The notes under the pieces are model-generated. The model was not told the origin of the DNA and made no database searches. It was given only the letters and a program-made list of their open reading frames with translations. Of a DNA stretch of 64,000 bases, positions 29,301 to 37,877 are shown one piece after another (the first letter of the stretch is position 1; every line of letters starts with the position of its first letter). Location: assembly GCF_900109095.1 (NCBI RefSeq), contig NZ_FNYZ01000012.1, forward strand, positions 1 through 64,000, in the 5' to 3' direction. The position numbers and the translations under genes were made by a program. This DNA comes from Sphingobium sp. AP50. GTDB taxonomy: Bacteria > Pseudomonadota > Alphaproteobacteria > Sphingomonadales > Sphingomonadaceae.

Positions 29301-32153
29301 CTGAGTGAGCATGTCGAGGCATATAAGCACGGCGCGACCCCGCCTCCTGTCGCCACCGATCTTCTCGATGGCTTCAATGCGTATCTGCAGTCGCCGAACA
29401 AGCGCATTGACCTGCCGTCGCTAGAACGGGCGATCGATATTCGCGGGACAGTGGATGGATCTGATTTCGCTCGATGGGAAGAAGCCGAGATCGATACAGC
29501 CAAGGCTTTGCTGAAGGCTTGGCGCGAGCTCAAGGAAAATGACGGTAATCATTCGCCTCCTCAGCTGCGATCGCTCTTCCAGGCCCTGTTAGCGACGAGC
29601 CCGATCGACGTAATCCTAAACAAGAATCCCGACGTACCCGGACACTATCAGTTGAGGACGCCCGTTTTCACAACGCGTGAAGAGTGCGTCGTTCCAGCGT
29701 TCGGCAGCGAGGCGAAGGGTCGATATGAAATCGTCCTGATCGATCGCCGCAACATTGGCTCCGGCGTCGAACTCGCCACGCTGAAAGGAAAGCTGAGCGC
29801 GCCGACATTCTTCGTCGTGCGGGGCGCAATGCCTGGCGTCGCCCGACGGGCGTTCATGCAGCGCGTGCGATCCGCCGGCGCCAATCCCGCGTGCGGTCTG
29901 ATCGACGAAGCGACAATTCTGTTTCTCGCGATGCGCAGAGGATGGCAGCGATCCGACGCCTTCGGGCTCTCGTTCGCCTGCGGCGTGGTTCAACCATATT
30001 CTGACACGCCTCAGAAGACCTCTCCGGAAATGTTCTTCGGTCGAAGCGACGAGCTTCGAGAGCTCTGGGACCCGAACGGGTCCTGTCTGGTGTACGGCGG
30101 TCGGCAACTGGGTAAGACCGCGCTGCTCCGGCAAATCGAGCTTCGTCACGACCGGGCAAATCAGATTGTCGAATATGGTGACGACGAGGTCGAGGAGTTC
30201 ACGCGGCAAGGCCTTCCGGGGTTTTGGCGGTGGATCGGCAATCGAGCGGAGGCTCGCGGAATACCGATGCCGAGCAAACGCATCGCTGCCGAAGTTCAGC
30301 AGGCGATACGGGAATGGCTCGCCGGGGATGTAACCCGGCGCCTTATCTTCCTAATCGACGAGTCCGATAAGTTTCTGAGCTCGGAGCTGCGCTCGAACTT
30401 CAAAATGCTTCTTCAGCTGCGTGAGTTGATGCGTGTCACTGATCGGCGGTGCAAATTCATCTTCGCGGGTTTGCATGACGTGCAACGGCTCGCGCGCACC
30501 CCCAACTCGCCCCTATTGCATTTCGGCACACCCATTCGCGTCGGTCCATTGATGGGAAAGGATCTGTTCGAAGCCCGCAACATGGTCGAGCAGCCGATGG
30601 CTGCCGCGGGGTACGCATTCGGGTCGAACGTCGAAGAGGGACGCGCGTTAATGGGCCGAGCGCTGTCCGAGGTTGGATATTATCCTTCATTGATGCAGAC
30701 CTTCGGGATGGTGCTTGTCAACCGGATGAACTCCCGCGCAGTTTCGACCATCGTTGGCGACCCGCCGGCGCTGCCGATCCGCATAAGCGGCGAAGAGCTT
30801 AATGCCGCGCTTGATGACAGTGCCTTCCGGAACAATGTGCGCGACAAGTTCGATAAGACGCTCGATCTCGATCCCCGATATCGCCTGATTGCCTATCTGG
30901 TGCTGGTCGGAACCCAGAAGACTGCCAGTCGCGATGACATGCGCCCTGGTATGTCGATCGCCGAAATTCAGAAGGATGCAATGTTCTGGTGGCCGCAGGG
31001 ATTTGTCGAAGACAGCTCAAACTCGGCGTTCGAGGGCTTACTGAAAGAAATGGAAGGACTTGGTGTTCTTGTCGGGCTCGCCGATGGCCGCTATGCTATC
31101 CGATCTGCTCGAATTGGCGCGATGCTGGGTTCCGTCACCGAGGTGGAAGACCGAATTCAGGAGTTGGCGGATCAACCCTACGAAGTGGTTGAGGATACGG
31201 GCAGCCTACGGCGAGCGTTGGGTAAAGCGCCTTCGCCTCTCACATTCCGCCAAGAGGCCGTGCTCATGGAGGCTCGAGGCACGCCTCCAGTGACCGTCGC
31301 CTTGACCTCCGTGGCTTTGGGTCTGAACCTACTGCCTGAAGCGATCGAGGAATTGACGCGGACCGATGAGGAATTGCTCGTCGTCCCCATAAGCGCCGTC
31401 GACACGGTACCAAAGCTGGAACGGGCCATTACGACTGTGGCAGCGCGGACGAAGGAAGCGGGTCGCCAAAAAGGATTGTTGATCGCATCGGGGCCATGGC
31501 TGGGCAAGGAAGCAGTGGCGGCGTCGCTGGAGCATCCGGAGGTAAGGCGCGCAAGTCGGCTGTCCAACCGAGGCAAGGAGCAAGGCGTCAGGGTAATTCT
31601 GGTTCCGAGCATGATTGACTGGCGAGAACTGGCCGAGGAGGATCAAGGTGACAGGCTTTGGGGAGCCATGCTTGTCTCACTGTCTCCGCTGCATGATACG
31701 AGCCTTCGCGAATGGCTGGAGCGTAGAACCGGAAGTCGGACTATCCATCCCGGAGCAATCGAGAAATTGCGTGTGGCGACAGGCGGTTTCCCGGAGGTCC
31801 TCGCCGCCCTTGGCGGTGGCAATGCCGAGCAGATTGTCGCGGCTGCGGAGGTCGCGCGCGCCAAAATGTTTGCGACCCCCGAAAAGGCCCTCGTAAATAT
31901 TGGTCTTGGCGCAGGATGGCTGCTTCAGATCGCCGAATTCATCTTAAACGTATGTAACGGATCGATCGCAGTCGGCGATCAGGAATCGGTGATCGAATTG
32001 ATGAAGGACGCCGGGCTGAGGGATGTCGGCTATGGGTTGAATGTGCTGGGGCGTCTTGGCCTCCTCGAACGCACGATAGATCGCGATCTCCTTTCGGGAT
32101 GGAGGCTCAATCCCCTCGTAGCGCAGTTGTTTGCTAGTTGGTCGTCGAATTGA
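26304..32153 (+). CDS. Giant (1949-aa) AAA/STAND-like ATPase, candidate defence protein
   Basis: I do not recognise this protein as a named family. Visible parts are: an N-terminal region to about residue 380; a very acidic linker at about 383-472; a long, mostly helical middle section rich in charged heptad-like stretches; and a P-loop ATPase domain beginning MFFGRSDELRELWDPNG with Walker A GGRQLGKT at about residues 1265-1272 and Walker B RRLIFLIDESDKFLS at about 1345-1359. A winged-helix-like region and a C-terminal domain follow, the latter with a P-loop-like GPWLGKEA that may be a degenerate second site. The GRxxEL lead-in plus adjacent P-loop resembles AAA_16/STAND-type switches. An AAGGA site supports the ATG at 26304. 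The 3' end overlaps the next gene by 16 bp, so the two act together. The neighbouring CBASS operon suggests a role in phage defence (inference). The N-terminus may have been altered by the adjacent IS. Confidence 0.7.
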   Translation: MPAIRRPHPLFRQFATKAGNTVKSFVESNLSLSSTCNSSPSSVIAVLGVLVSNADNQDRSISLLMPQNLAKLLGWANSHVRKFAENAAHQKLDGWDGSFGKDRSYAALAGLLALPGGRDAAEAICHRAKIKCVAGAIATRAKQIIFSFRGGAEPPAREQWPRLLAEAGAPTEAAWVIWWDYGPNPNGTEFDWLSDHPAVSALLESLVQPVREPTFSEVDGDTSLEIEPRLDTLQAVRNDILAWIESIDIDASDLALRLRQAAERLDQVASRTAEAYRLKERRQQMRAELLQFQQEVVAADGSSAAPVAARLSQFMADGAGWSLTAADDILARKKEYLEAASIWRDAMDQLSETHDYKGVSAAYDAEEQLAKAFIERLGDLSADVFVEDSQQPADQSEPAPVAEDALQQFPIDNLLPQEDDIGTAQTDDVVADDSPGEHEGDAVEPDDSATHDAIQESDLLEDGDDAAEDIAARRQLSLQASATALGEGRYGLAAHVAVVTESEGVHPEFGFSSALMAALTAGLTVGAPGRLRSIEQFLVARPRVEEQLADDLDPAIRLMAFAAGLRPSLFAISSGADQILRNMSGLQSIVPAVYGLATFAANNVRSGDIIPAELALVGNKIAPRGELEALRQDTERFLTIAHRRTIKFQPATAIWVNVLRSGPVYDALNAIIADAADAAKLVGEALDTTLADIDRFITDRDRDALGGRKREPLTAKPRATLRDWLEDVANRLQNWRRLHEALQRSPQDRYKVEHREELKTRLEAASAELDDVDAHGNPALAFARDAALVATCGVLALFEGVGRSQLLTAEDELLLFEPPVTIDDVEHWTDQDRSRFYAAAKDVASGNPDFEAAFKIALQNGRFERVELLRDRILAQDPARDEALERIIRGEWDRQLTRARSRLGKARSRLNDLLGADDRQILSRDLSPSLDELEFQIAQNAGPIDLAEWSSALDAIDAELESGFQSLLGPLLYEIDTLERAGQNVSDLRKMVELRDLGTLSEHVEAYKHGATPPPVATDLLDGFNAYLQSPNKRIDLPSLERAIDIRGTVDGSDFARWEEAEIDTAKALLKAWRELKENDGNHSPPQLRSLFQALLATSPIDVILNKNPDVPGHYQLRTPVFTTREECVVPAFGSEAKGRYEIVLIDRRNIGSGVELATLKGKLSAPTFFVVRGAMPGVARRAFMQRVRSAGANPACGLIDEATILFLAMRRGWQRSDAFGLSFACGVVQPYSDTPQKTSPEMFFGRSDELRELWDPNGSCLVYGGRQLGKTALLRQIELRHDRANQIVEYGDDEVEEFTRQGLPGFWRWIGNRAEARGIPMPSKRIAAEVQQAIREWLAGDVTRRLIFLIDESDKFLSSELRSNFKMLLQLRELMRVTDRRCKFIFAGLHDVQRLARTPNSPLLHFGTPIRVGPLMGKDLFEARNMVEQPMAAAGYAFGSNVEEGRALMGRALSEVGYYPSLMQTFGMVLVNRMNSRAVSTIVGDPPALPIRISGEELNAALDDSAFRNNVRDKFDKTLDLDPRYRLIAYLVLVGTQKTASRDDMRPGMSIAEIQKDAMFWWPQGFVEDSSNSAFEGLLKEMEGLGVLVGLADGRYAIRSARIGAMLGSVTEVEDRIQELADQPYEVVEDTGSLRRALGKAPSPLTFRQEAVLMEARGTPPVTVALTSVALGLNLLPEAIEELTRTDEELLVVPISAVDTVPKLERAITTVAARTKEAGRQKGLLIASGPWLGKEAVAASLEHPEVRRASRLSNRGKEQGVRVILVPSMIDWRELAEEDQGDRLWGAMLVSLSPLHDTSLREWLERRTGSRTIHPGAIEKLRVATGGFPEVLAALGGGNAEQIVAAAEVARAKMFATPEKALVNIGLGAGWLLQIAEFILNVCNGSIAVGDQESVIELMKDAGLRDVGYGLNVLGRLGLLERTIDRDLLSGWRLNPLVAQLFASWSSN

Positions 32154-33226
32154 ACCGGCACCATGATTTCTGGCGGCTATCCGGTGGCAAGCGCTTCGTT
32201 GAGACGGTGCGTGCCGGCTCGCGTGAGCGGCGATCGATACTCATCCATGAGCCATTCGATCCTCGGCCGCTCGCAGCTGCGATCGGCGACCTTACCCGTG
32301 ACCAGGGATTGGATGGCCTCTGCGAGATCGACGGCTCGCAACCGTCGGCTTCCCTGTGCCATCACCTGCAGAGCAAGTTTGACCCCATCGCATCGACGAT
32401 CGACGGCTTCGCATTCGGCCTCAATTACGCCGTAATATTGGCTTGGAACGTAGCAGCGACCTCGGTCTTGCTCGAAGAGCTTTCGAGTTTCGCAAGAAGC
32501 TGTGCGGTCCGCGGCGAAATGTCCGCGCCGGTAGTCATCATCGTGTCGAGGATACCGATCGACCATTGTACGCAGCCAGTCTGGGAAAAGTTGGAAGCCA
32601 GAGGTATTTTGGGGCCGCACGATGGGGTCGGTTTCGCCGCTGGCGCAGGACGGGGCATCCAGACCTTCGAGCATCGCTTGAAAACGAGCGTCGCGGTCGA
32701 AGTAGGGGCTTGGGATCTCGATATTATCGAGCGTATCCTGTCGATGTCGACCCATCGGGCCACACGGCCTGACGCGCACCTCGACGCTTGGTCCGATCCA
32801 AGGGCGGATGCTTGGCGCGACGACCGGCCCAGTTGGACCGCGGGCAGTCTTGATGAATGGGGAGGTGAGGCATGCGTCCACCCACTCTATCTTGCGGTAA
32901 ACAAGCCAGCGCTACTCACCAAGCGGGTCTGGCGGGGCCAAGTTGCGGTATTGTTCCCTTGGCTCGAAGAGTTTCGTCAGACGGTCATCAGGACGTACCG
33001 CAGGCAATTGCGGCCCGACGATCTGTCCTACGGCGGCGACGTTGAATCTTTGGATTGGGGACCGGTGTGCTGGCAACTCGGGCGGGCGGGCGTAGATCGC
33101 TCGGCACTCGACGCCATCCATGCAGGACGAAAGATAAGAAATGATCTGGCCCATGGCCGTCCAGTCGATTGGTCGGCAGTTCAGAGCTTCGAGGCCGACA
33201 TAAACAAGGTCGGTCTCTTGCGTTGA
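32138..33226 (+). CDS. Partner protein with HEPN-like C-terminal motif
   Basis: This 362-residue protein is not recognised over most of its length. Residues 334-339 (RNDLAH, inside GRKIRNDLAHGRPVDW) fit the R-x4-H motif of HEPN-type RNases and occur at the C-terminal position typical of such helical domains. The N-terminal 250 residues have an alternating strand-helix pattern (SILIHEPFD, VVIIVSRIPIDH) without a P-loop. The start is TTG at 32138 or TTG at 32150; both overlap the ATPase gene stop, implying translational coupling. A sensor-ATPase plus RNase effector pair would fit, but the HEPN call rests on a short motif and could be wrong. Confidence 0.55.
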   Translation: MVVELNRHHDFWRLSGGKRFVETVRAGSRERRSILIHEPFDPRPLAAAIGDLTRDQGLDGLCEIDGSQPSASLCHHLQSKFDPIASTIDGFAFGLNYAVILAWNVAATSVLLEELSSFARSCAVRGEMSAPVVIIVSRIPIDHCTQPVWEKLEARGILGPHDGVGFAAGAGRGIQTFEHRLKTSVAVEVGAWDLDIIERILSMSTHRATRPDAHLDAWSDPRADAWRDDRPSWTAGSLDEWGGEACVHPLYLAVNKPALLTKRVWRGQVAVLFPWLEEFRQTVIRTYRRQLRPDDLSYGGDVESLDWGPVCWQLGRAGVDRSALDAIHAGRKIRNDLAHGRPVDWSAVQSFEADINKVGLLR

Positions 33227-33310
33227 GCAAAGGTGCGATTCCCAGCCGCGCACAATGTTTATCGAGGCGCTGATGCAATCCAAGCGAAGAGGGGGGATGC
33301 CCCTCCGGTG

Positions 33311-34198
33311 TCAAAGCGTCCAATCAGCTTGCTCCAGCGCTTGCTTGGTTTCAGCACCATTCCGAAGTACGATATGCTGAGTGCGTGCTTCTTTATTTTC
33401 TGGCGAATCATTTAGACCAAGACGTTTGAGTACGTAGAATAACATCGCATAACGAACTTCGATGCTTTTCGTACCATCTGTGTCCATGCTGTAATCTTTG
33501 ATGACCATCGCTTGCTGCTGCGGGCTCAGGTCAGGGTGCGGAGCAATGATGATCGCGAATTTTTCGTGCCAGAACCGATCCAGTTTACCGTTTTGACCAG
33601 GCTCGCCGAAATCGCGGGTCTCAAAGATGCGGGGGATCAGGAAATCCTTGTACAGTCCTGACTGATGGCAAAATGCGCGGACATGCCATCGGAAACCGTC
33701 GTACCCCATCGCATGGGGCGTAATACGCCGCCACACTGGAGTTGGACGCTCCTTGCCCATTGATTGGTAGAAGATGTCCAGCGACCGTTCTTCACGGATC
33801 GCTCGTAGGACGGTGTGGAGGCATTCCTCGTTGACTTCGCGTGTCGGACTTACAACGACGTCGATCTCCGGCGGCTTGCCGATCCAGCTTTCACCAGACT
33901 CGAGAAGTCCCTCACCCAGAGACCGCAGACGGCGCAGATAGTCCGTCGAGCCGGCCTTTAAAAACACGGGCTTGCAGCCTTCCGCCGCGACATAGCGCTT
34001 GGAGACCTTATCGTAGGTCGCGTTCTCGGGCGCCATCTCCTGATACAACGTCAGGTCCTTGGAAGCCTGTGGCTCGGACACGTTGAACATCTTCATGATG
34101 TCCGAACGTCGGATGCCATCCTCCCAGAGCAATCGGAATTCGATGAACTCGAGGCGGCGTTCGACACCCCATTTGATCTTCGACAGCTCTTCGGACAT
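33311..34198 (-). CDS. capW: WYL-domain transcriptional regulator (CapW-like)
   Basis: This 295-residue regulator has an N-terminal winged helix (RLEFIEFRLLWEDGIRRSDI, NVSEPQASKDLTLYQE) and a WYL sensor domain (RSLDIFYQSMG, RRITPHAMGYDGFRWHVRAF) followed by the WCX-like C-terminal extension. It is divergent from the CBASS operon with only 175 bp between them, and a large dyad lies there. This matches the CapW family, WYL repressors that sit beside CBASS operons and raise expression during infection. Repression of the operon, and probably of itself, is inference from family and position. Confidence 0.82.
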   Translation of the reverse strand: MSEELSKIKWGVERRLEFIEFRLLWEDGIRRSDIMKMFNVSEPQASKDLTLYQEMAPENATYDKVSKRYVAAEGCKPVFLKAGSTDYLRRLRSLGEGLLESGESWIGKPPEIDVVVSPTREVNEECLHTVLRAIREERSLDIFYQSMGKERPTPVWRRITPHAMGYDGFRWHVRAFCHQSGLYKDFLIPRIFETRDFGEPGQNGKLDRFWHEKFAIIIAPHPDLSPQQQAMVIKDYSMDTDGTKSIEVRYAMLFYVLKRLGLNDSPENKEARTQHIVLRNGAETKQALEQADWTL

Positions 34199-34206
34199 AA
34201 AACCTC

Positions 34207-34250
34207 ACATGGGCGCAAAAAGTACGTGGACATAGTTTTGATGCCCATGT
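34207..34250. promoter_or_regulatory. Operator-like dyad in capW-CBASS divergent promoter
   Basis: A perfect 8-bp inverted repeat, ACATGGGC (34207-34214) and GCCCATGT (34243-34250), is centred at 34228.5. Inside it the symmetry continues with AAAA against TTTT (34218-34221 and 34236-34239) and TA against TA. It lies 8 bp upstream of the capW start codon and 124 bp upstream of the CD-NTase start, where a dimeric WYL repressor would bind. A TTGATG at 34238 could be a -35 element for the CBASS operon, but I see no convincing -10. Confidence 0.65.
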
Positions 34251-34373
34251 AGAAACTACTCGTATCGGCGAATCATGTCAATCGCATCTCCCCAAGAACC
34301 GCGATTCTGGGGCCCGGCCGCGCTTTGCCTTGAACGAACGATAACTCGATAACGTTTCACAAGGACTCTCCCA

Positions 34374-35321
34374 ATGCCTCTCAGCAACACCCAGTTGCGC
34401 TATTACGATAGCAACGTGCTGCGGCTTCCCGCGGACAAGCGCACCGAATATCATCAGCAGGTCGATCGCCTGATCGAGAACCTGCGCAAGAACGTCCGTG
34501 ATAAGACGAAGATTAAGATCACGAAGGTGGTGAAGGCTGGCTCGTTTGCCAAATACACCATCCTTCGCAAGTCCGCTGACAGCCCGGTCGACGTTGACGT
34601 TGTCTTTTATGTCAGCGGCAAGGACGCCGGTTCTGAAACGGGCGAGAGCCTGAGCAAGCAGATTTACGATCTGCTTCTTGATCAGTACCCCAACAAGTCG
34701 GTCGAGGACTTCACGATCCAGCGTAAGGCTGCGACCGTGCAGTTCGTGAAGAGCGGCCTCAACGTCGACATCGTCCCGGTCGTCCAGGATGAGAGCCGTG
34801 AGGATTATGGCTGGCAGTTCGATGTTCAGGACGGCACCAAGGTTCAGACCTGCGCCCCTTGTCAGATCAAGTTCGTCAAGGACCGTAAGGACAAGGACAG
34901 CGATTACCGGACGTTGGTTCGCCTGGCTAAGAAGTGGCGCAACCACACGGAGCTCAAGCCGCTGAAGTCCTTTGCCATTGAGTTGATCATGGCCTACCTT
35001 CTCGACAAGCAGGGGAAGGGCGGGAGCATCGAAGAGCGGTTCCGCCAGTTCCTGCTCTACATCGCGCAGTCCGGCCTGAAGGATGTGATCTCGTTCCCTG
35101 AGAACAGTGTCATCCGACCGACCTTCAACGACTCGGTCGTCATTCTCGACCCGGTGTGCAGCTCGAACAATGTGGCTAGCCGTATCACCGAGGACGAGCG
35201 CAAGCAGATCGTTGCCGCCGCTCACGATGCTTGGGAGACCGTCCACTTCGCGTCGACCGAGGATGACGTTTCGGTCTGGAAGGAAGTGTTCGGCCGCTCT
35301 TTCAAAACGGAGGCTTCGTGA
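34374..35321 (+). CDS. CBASS CD-NTase (cGAS/DncV-like nucleotidyltransferase)
   Basis: This 315-residue CD-NTase makes the cyclic nucleotide signal of the CBASS anti-phage system. The nucleotidyltransferase signature is complete: KAGSFAKYT with Gly56-Ser57, then Asp73 and Asp75 in VDVDVVFYV, and the third metal-binding Asp132 in LNVDIVPV. A helical OAS-C-like second half includes LVRLAKKWRNH and SFAIELIMAYLL. The ATG at 34374 follows AAGGA. HORMA and TRIP13-like partners downstream place it in the type III class, whose enzymes usually belong to clades C or D; I cannot assign the clade or the product nucleotide by eye. It is the first gene of five, all joined by overlapping stop/start codons. 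Confidence 0.88.
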   Translation: MPLSNTQLRYYDSNVLRLPADKRTEYHQQVDRLIENLRKNVRDKTKIKITKVVKAGSFAKYTILRKSADSPVDVDVVFYVSGKDAGSETGESLSKQIYDLLLDQYPNKSVEDFTIQRKAATVQFVKSGLNVDIVPVVQDESREDYGWQFDVQDGTKVQTCAPCQIKFVKDRKDKDSDYRTLVRLAKKWRNHTELKPLKSFAIELIMAYLLDKQGKGGSIEERFRQFLLYIAQSGLKDVISFPENSVIRPTFNDSVVILDPVCSSNNVASRITEDERKQIVAAAHDAWETVHFASTEDDVSVWKEVFGRSFKTEAS

Positions 35322-35818
35322 TGAACACGATGACGCGCACGGCTTCGGCCTCCCACACGACCACCGACGTCGAAAAGGTAGTTCTGCGCCTGAAGGCCGA
35401 TTTTCGCATGATGGCTGAGAGCACTGGCGCTTGGTCCCTCGAAGAAGCTGATCGGTACGCTTACGACGTCGAGCAGCTCGCCAAGAAGGGCTATCTCGCC
35501 TGGGTGGATGTGACCCACCTTCACGGCACCACCGAGCTTCAGGCGGTCAAATACCATGTCGATACCGACGCGGGTAACCTGACCAGCAGCAGGCCGGGCG
35601 GCGTGCGCTGGGATAAGGTTTCTGGTGCTTGGCTCCGGGTCGTCCTGCGGTACACGGCGGATTACGACGCTGACGCCAAGGACGCCATGAAGAGCAAGCT
35701 CAAGGTCCCCTGGAGCCCCACGACCGACGATACTAACCACGCCTCCCTGAGCGGGGGTGATGGTCGCAACTACACCAGCAACAGCTTCGGGCTGCAGCGG
35801 AAGGATTGGAAAAAGTGA
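35321..35818 (+). CDS. CBASS HORMA-domain protein (Cap7-like)
   Basis: This 165-residue protein lies in the position of the CBASS HORMA protein, which binds a peptide, closes its safety belt and activates the CD-NTase. The sequence fits a small bacterial HORMA: an N-terminal helix pair, SLEEADRYAYDVEQLAKKG, the strand-rich middle, and a C-terminal tail NYTSNSFGLQRKDWKK suited to the safety belt. The identification relies on size, tail motif and the adjacent TRIP13-like gene more than on a strong sequence signature. The ATG at 35321 overlaps the CD-NTase stop (TGATG). Only one HORMA gene is present, whereas some systems carry two. Confidence 0.75.
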   Translation: MNTMTRTASASHTTTDVEKVVLRLKADFRMMAESTGAWSLEEADRYAYDVEQLAKKGYLAWVDVTHLHGTTELQAVKYHVDTDAGNLTSSRPGGVRWDKVSGAWLRVVLRYTADYDADAKDAMKSKLKVPWSPTTDDTNHASLSGGDGRNYTSNSFGLQRKDWKK

Positions 35819-36711
35819 GCAAGCCCTCTATTTTCGACAGCGAGACGGTCGTCCCTGATGCCACGCTGGCGCGGCGGGAGGCTACGCTTCTCGGTTTCGA
35901 AGCGCGTTACGCGCGTGTCCATGACCAGATGCGCTTGCTGTTGAGCGGCGACAAGTTGCAGACGTGGAGCCGTCAGTTCCATGGCGAGCTGTTGGCTATC
36001 TGCGACCGGGTCTCGGACCAGTACCCGTTGGTCATTTTTCACGGCGACGTCGGCACGGGTAAGACGGCGATGGCGGAAACCATCGCTAACAAGCTCATGA
36101 CCGAGGCGAGAGTGGAGGACAGTGTGCTGTTCCGGCTCTCGAACCGCGTGCGTGGGACTGGCATGGTGGGTGAAATGGGCACTTTGCTCACTGAAGCCTT
36201 CCGCCAGGTGATCGATGCTGCGGGCAAGAGCCGCCGCGCGGTCCTGGTTATCGACGAGGGCGATAGCCTTGCTGCGTCCCGTACTCAGGATCACAGCCAC
36301 CATGAAGACAAGGTCGCGGTAAACACCTTGATTCAGGCGATCGATGATCTGCGCCGCTTCAATGGCCGCATCGCGGTCATCTTGTGCACGAACCGGCTGA
36401 GCGCCCTCGATCCGGCGCTGCGCCGGCGTGCGGCGGTGGTCGAGAAGTTCGAGCGTCCCACCGATCAGGAGCGTGAGCAGCTTCTCCAGATGGACTTGCA
36501 GGGGTTGAACCTCAACAGGTCGCAGCTCAGCGAGCTTGTTTCAGCCAGCGGGCCGCGCAAGGATGAGCCGGGCTGGACGTTCTCTGATTTCCGTACGCGT
36601 TTTTACCCGGCCGCAGTCGCGCGTGCTTTCCCGAACGGCCCGCTGACGTTTGATCATCTGAAGTCGGCGGCGCTGACCATCAGCGGCTCCAGTGTGATGG
36701 AGGACAAGTGA
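35815..36711 (+). CDS. CBASS TRIP13/Pch2-like AAA+ ATPase (Cap6-like)
   Basis: This is a AAA+ ATPase of about 298 residues. Walker A is FHGDVGTGKTAMAETIANKL and Walker B is AVLVIDEGDSLAASR. Sensor 1 lies in IAVILCTNRLSALDPALRRR, where the terminal arginines fit an arginine finger. Together this is the TRIP13/Pch2 pattern. In type III CBASS this protein unfolds the closed HORMA protein and so switches the system off. I prefer the GTG at 35815, which overlaps the HORMA stop as GTGA and lies 9 nt after AAGGA; a TTG three codons earlier is possible. Confidence 0.88.
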   Translation: MSKPSIFDSETVVPDATLARREATLLGFEARYARVHDQMRLLLSGDKLQTWSRQFHGELLAICDRVSDQYPLVIFHGDVGTGKTAMAETIANKLMTEARVEDSVLFRLSNRVRGTGMVGEMGTLLTEAFRQVIDAAGKSRRAVLVIDEGDSLAASRTQDHSHHEDKVAVNTLIQAIDDLRRFNGRIAVILCTNRLSALDPALRRRAAVVEKFERPTDQEREQLLQMDLQGLNLNRSQLSELVSASGPRKDEPGWTFSDFRTRFYPAAVARAFPNGPLTFDHLKSAALTISGSSVMEDK

Positions 36712-37877
36712 TGCACAGGTCTCCTCTTTTTGGTCGTCGGATCCATATCTCCGGCAGCATCGACAAAGACCCGGCGGTGGCGAAGGCCACCGACGTGGAA
36801 GCAAGCCGAGAGTTTGTCGCTGCGCTTGTGAAGCGTCTGGGCAAGCTCGGCGCCAACTTCGTGGTGCCGGTTGACGGTGAGCCTCATCGGGAGGTGGACG
36901 GTCTGCCGATCTGCTTCGACTGGCTCATCTGGGAATCGATCCGTGATGCCCATACTCAGCGGCCTTCCGGGATTCCTGGGCCGATGGCTGTCGCCGTCCA
37001 GCATCACAAGACCAAGGATCAGATCCCGCCGGAGTATGTCGACCTTTGGGACGAGCTGTGCGCCGGATCGATGGTTCGTCTGGAGAACGCTTCGCACTGG
37101 AACATGGCGGCTAAGCGTATGGAAGCCCAGGCGCGCAACGGTGACATCTTGATCACGTTGGGCGGGACTGACGGGGTGCTGTATCTTGCCAACCTTTACC
37201 ACGAGGTTGGGCGCCCGGTCGTTCCGCTCTGTCTTCCTCTGGTTGGTCATTCCGAGGGTAGCCGTCGCCTGTTCGACTTTGGGATGACTGGCGACAACAG
37301 CAGCCGACTTTTCCGAATCGCTGATGGGGGAAGTTCGCATGATGCGATGAACCGTATTTGGTGGGCGGAGCGAGACAGTCTTCAGAAGCGCGTCGACAGT
37401 TTGGTTGACTTGCTGGAAGCCTTGGAGAGGCCCCGGGCGTTCGGCGTGCGCCTGCTTGCCCCCAACGACCCTGACTTCGAAGACGTGCAGAATTTTTTCG
37501 ATACGGTGGTCGAGCCGGTCATGACGGAAGAGCTGGGCTTTCAGTACGCGGTGATCGACGGCGTGCAGGGCTATGGCCACGCTCGTATCGATCAGGACAT
37601 TTTCGAAAAGCTGCACCGCAGCAGTTTCGTGATCGCCGACACCACTGGCTCTCGCCCGAACTGCTATCTCGAGTTGGGGTATGCGCTCGGTCGTCGCATC
37701 CCGACCATGGTCACCGCTCGTGAGAATTCGGAAACGCCGTTTGACCTGAAGACCTACTCGGCTCACCACTGGAAGACTGGTGGCACGGTGAAGGAAAAGC
37801 AGCGCGCTTTCCTTGAGCACTGGACGGCTATCCAGAACCGTCCGCCGCTGGTCGATGCTGGAGGACTTATCCTGTGA
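36711..37877 (+). CDS. CBASS effector candidate: SLOG domain plus deoxyribosyltransferase-like domain
   Basis: This 388-residue protein has two Rossmann-like domains. Residues 1 to about 200 look like a SLOG/LOG-type nucleotide-binding domain: [10 protein letters not shown] at the first strand and [20 protein letters not shown] as the glycine-rich loop. Residues 240-360 resemble the nucleoside 2-deoxyribosyltransferase/DRHyd fold: [10 protein letters not shown] and the signature [26 protein letters not shown] domains sense nucleotide signals in Thoeris ThsA and related systems, and DRHyd domains cleave N-glycosidic bonds. The protein replaces the usual NucC nuclease, so a signal-activated nucleotide-destroying effector is the likely role (inference). 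The ATG overlaps the upstream stop as TGATG. Confidence 0.72.
   Translation: MHRSPLFGRRIHISGSIDKDPAVAKATDVEASREFVAALVKRLGKLGANFVVPVDGEPHREVDGLPICFDWLIWESIRDAHTQRPSGIPGPMAVAVQHHKTKDQIPPEYVDLWDELCAGSMVRLENASHWNMAAKRMEAQARNGDILITLGGTDGVLYLANLYHEVGRPVVPLCLPLVGHSEGSRRLFDFGMTGDNSSRLFRIADGGSSHDAMNRIWWAERDSLQKRVDSLVDLLEALERPRAFGVRLLAPNDPDFEDVQNFFDTVVEPVMTEELGFQYAVIDGVQGYGHARIDQDIFEKLHRSSFVIADTTGSRPNCYLELGYALGRRIPTMVTARENSETPFDLKTYSAHHWKTGGTVKEKQRAFLEHWTAIQNRPPLVDAGGLIL

Noticed and set aside
33289..33305. GAGGGG/CCCCTC hairpin between the HEPN-like gene and capW as a terminator
   Set aside because: The stem is only six base pairs and no T run follows on either strand.
34278..35246. 322-codon minus-strand frame opposite the CD-NTase
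   Set aside because: Shadow frame; the CD-NTase active-site motifs on the plus strand are unambiguous.
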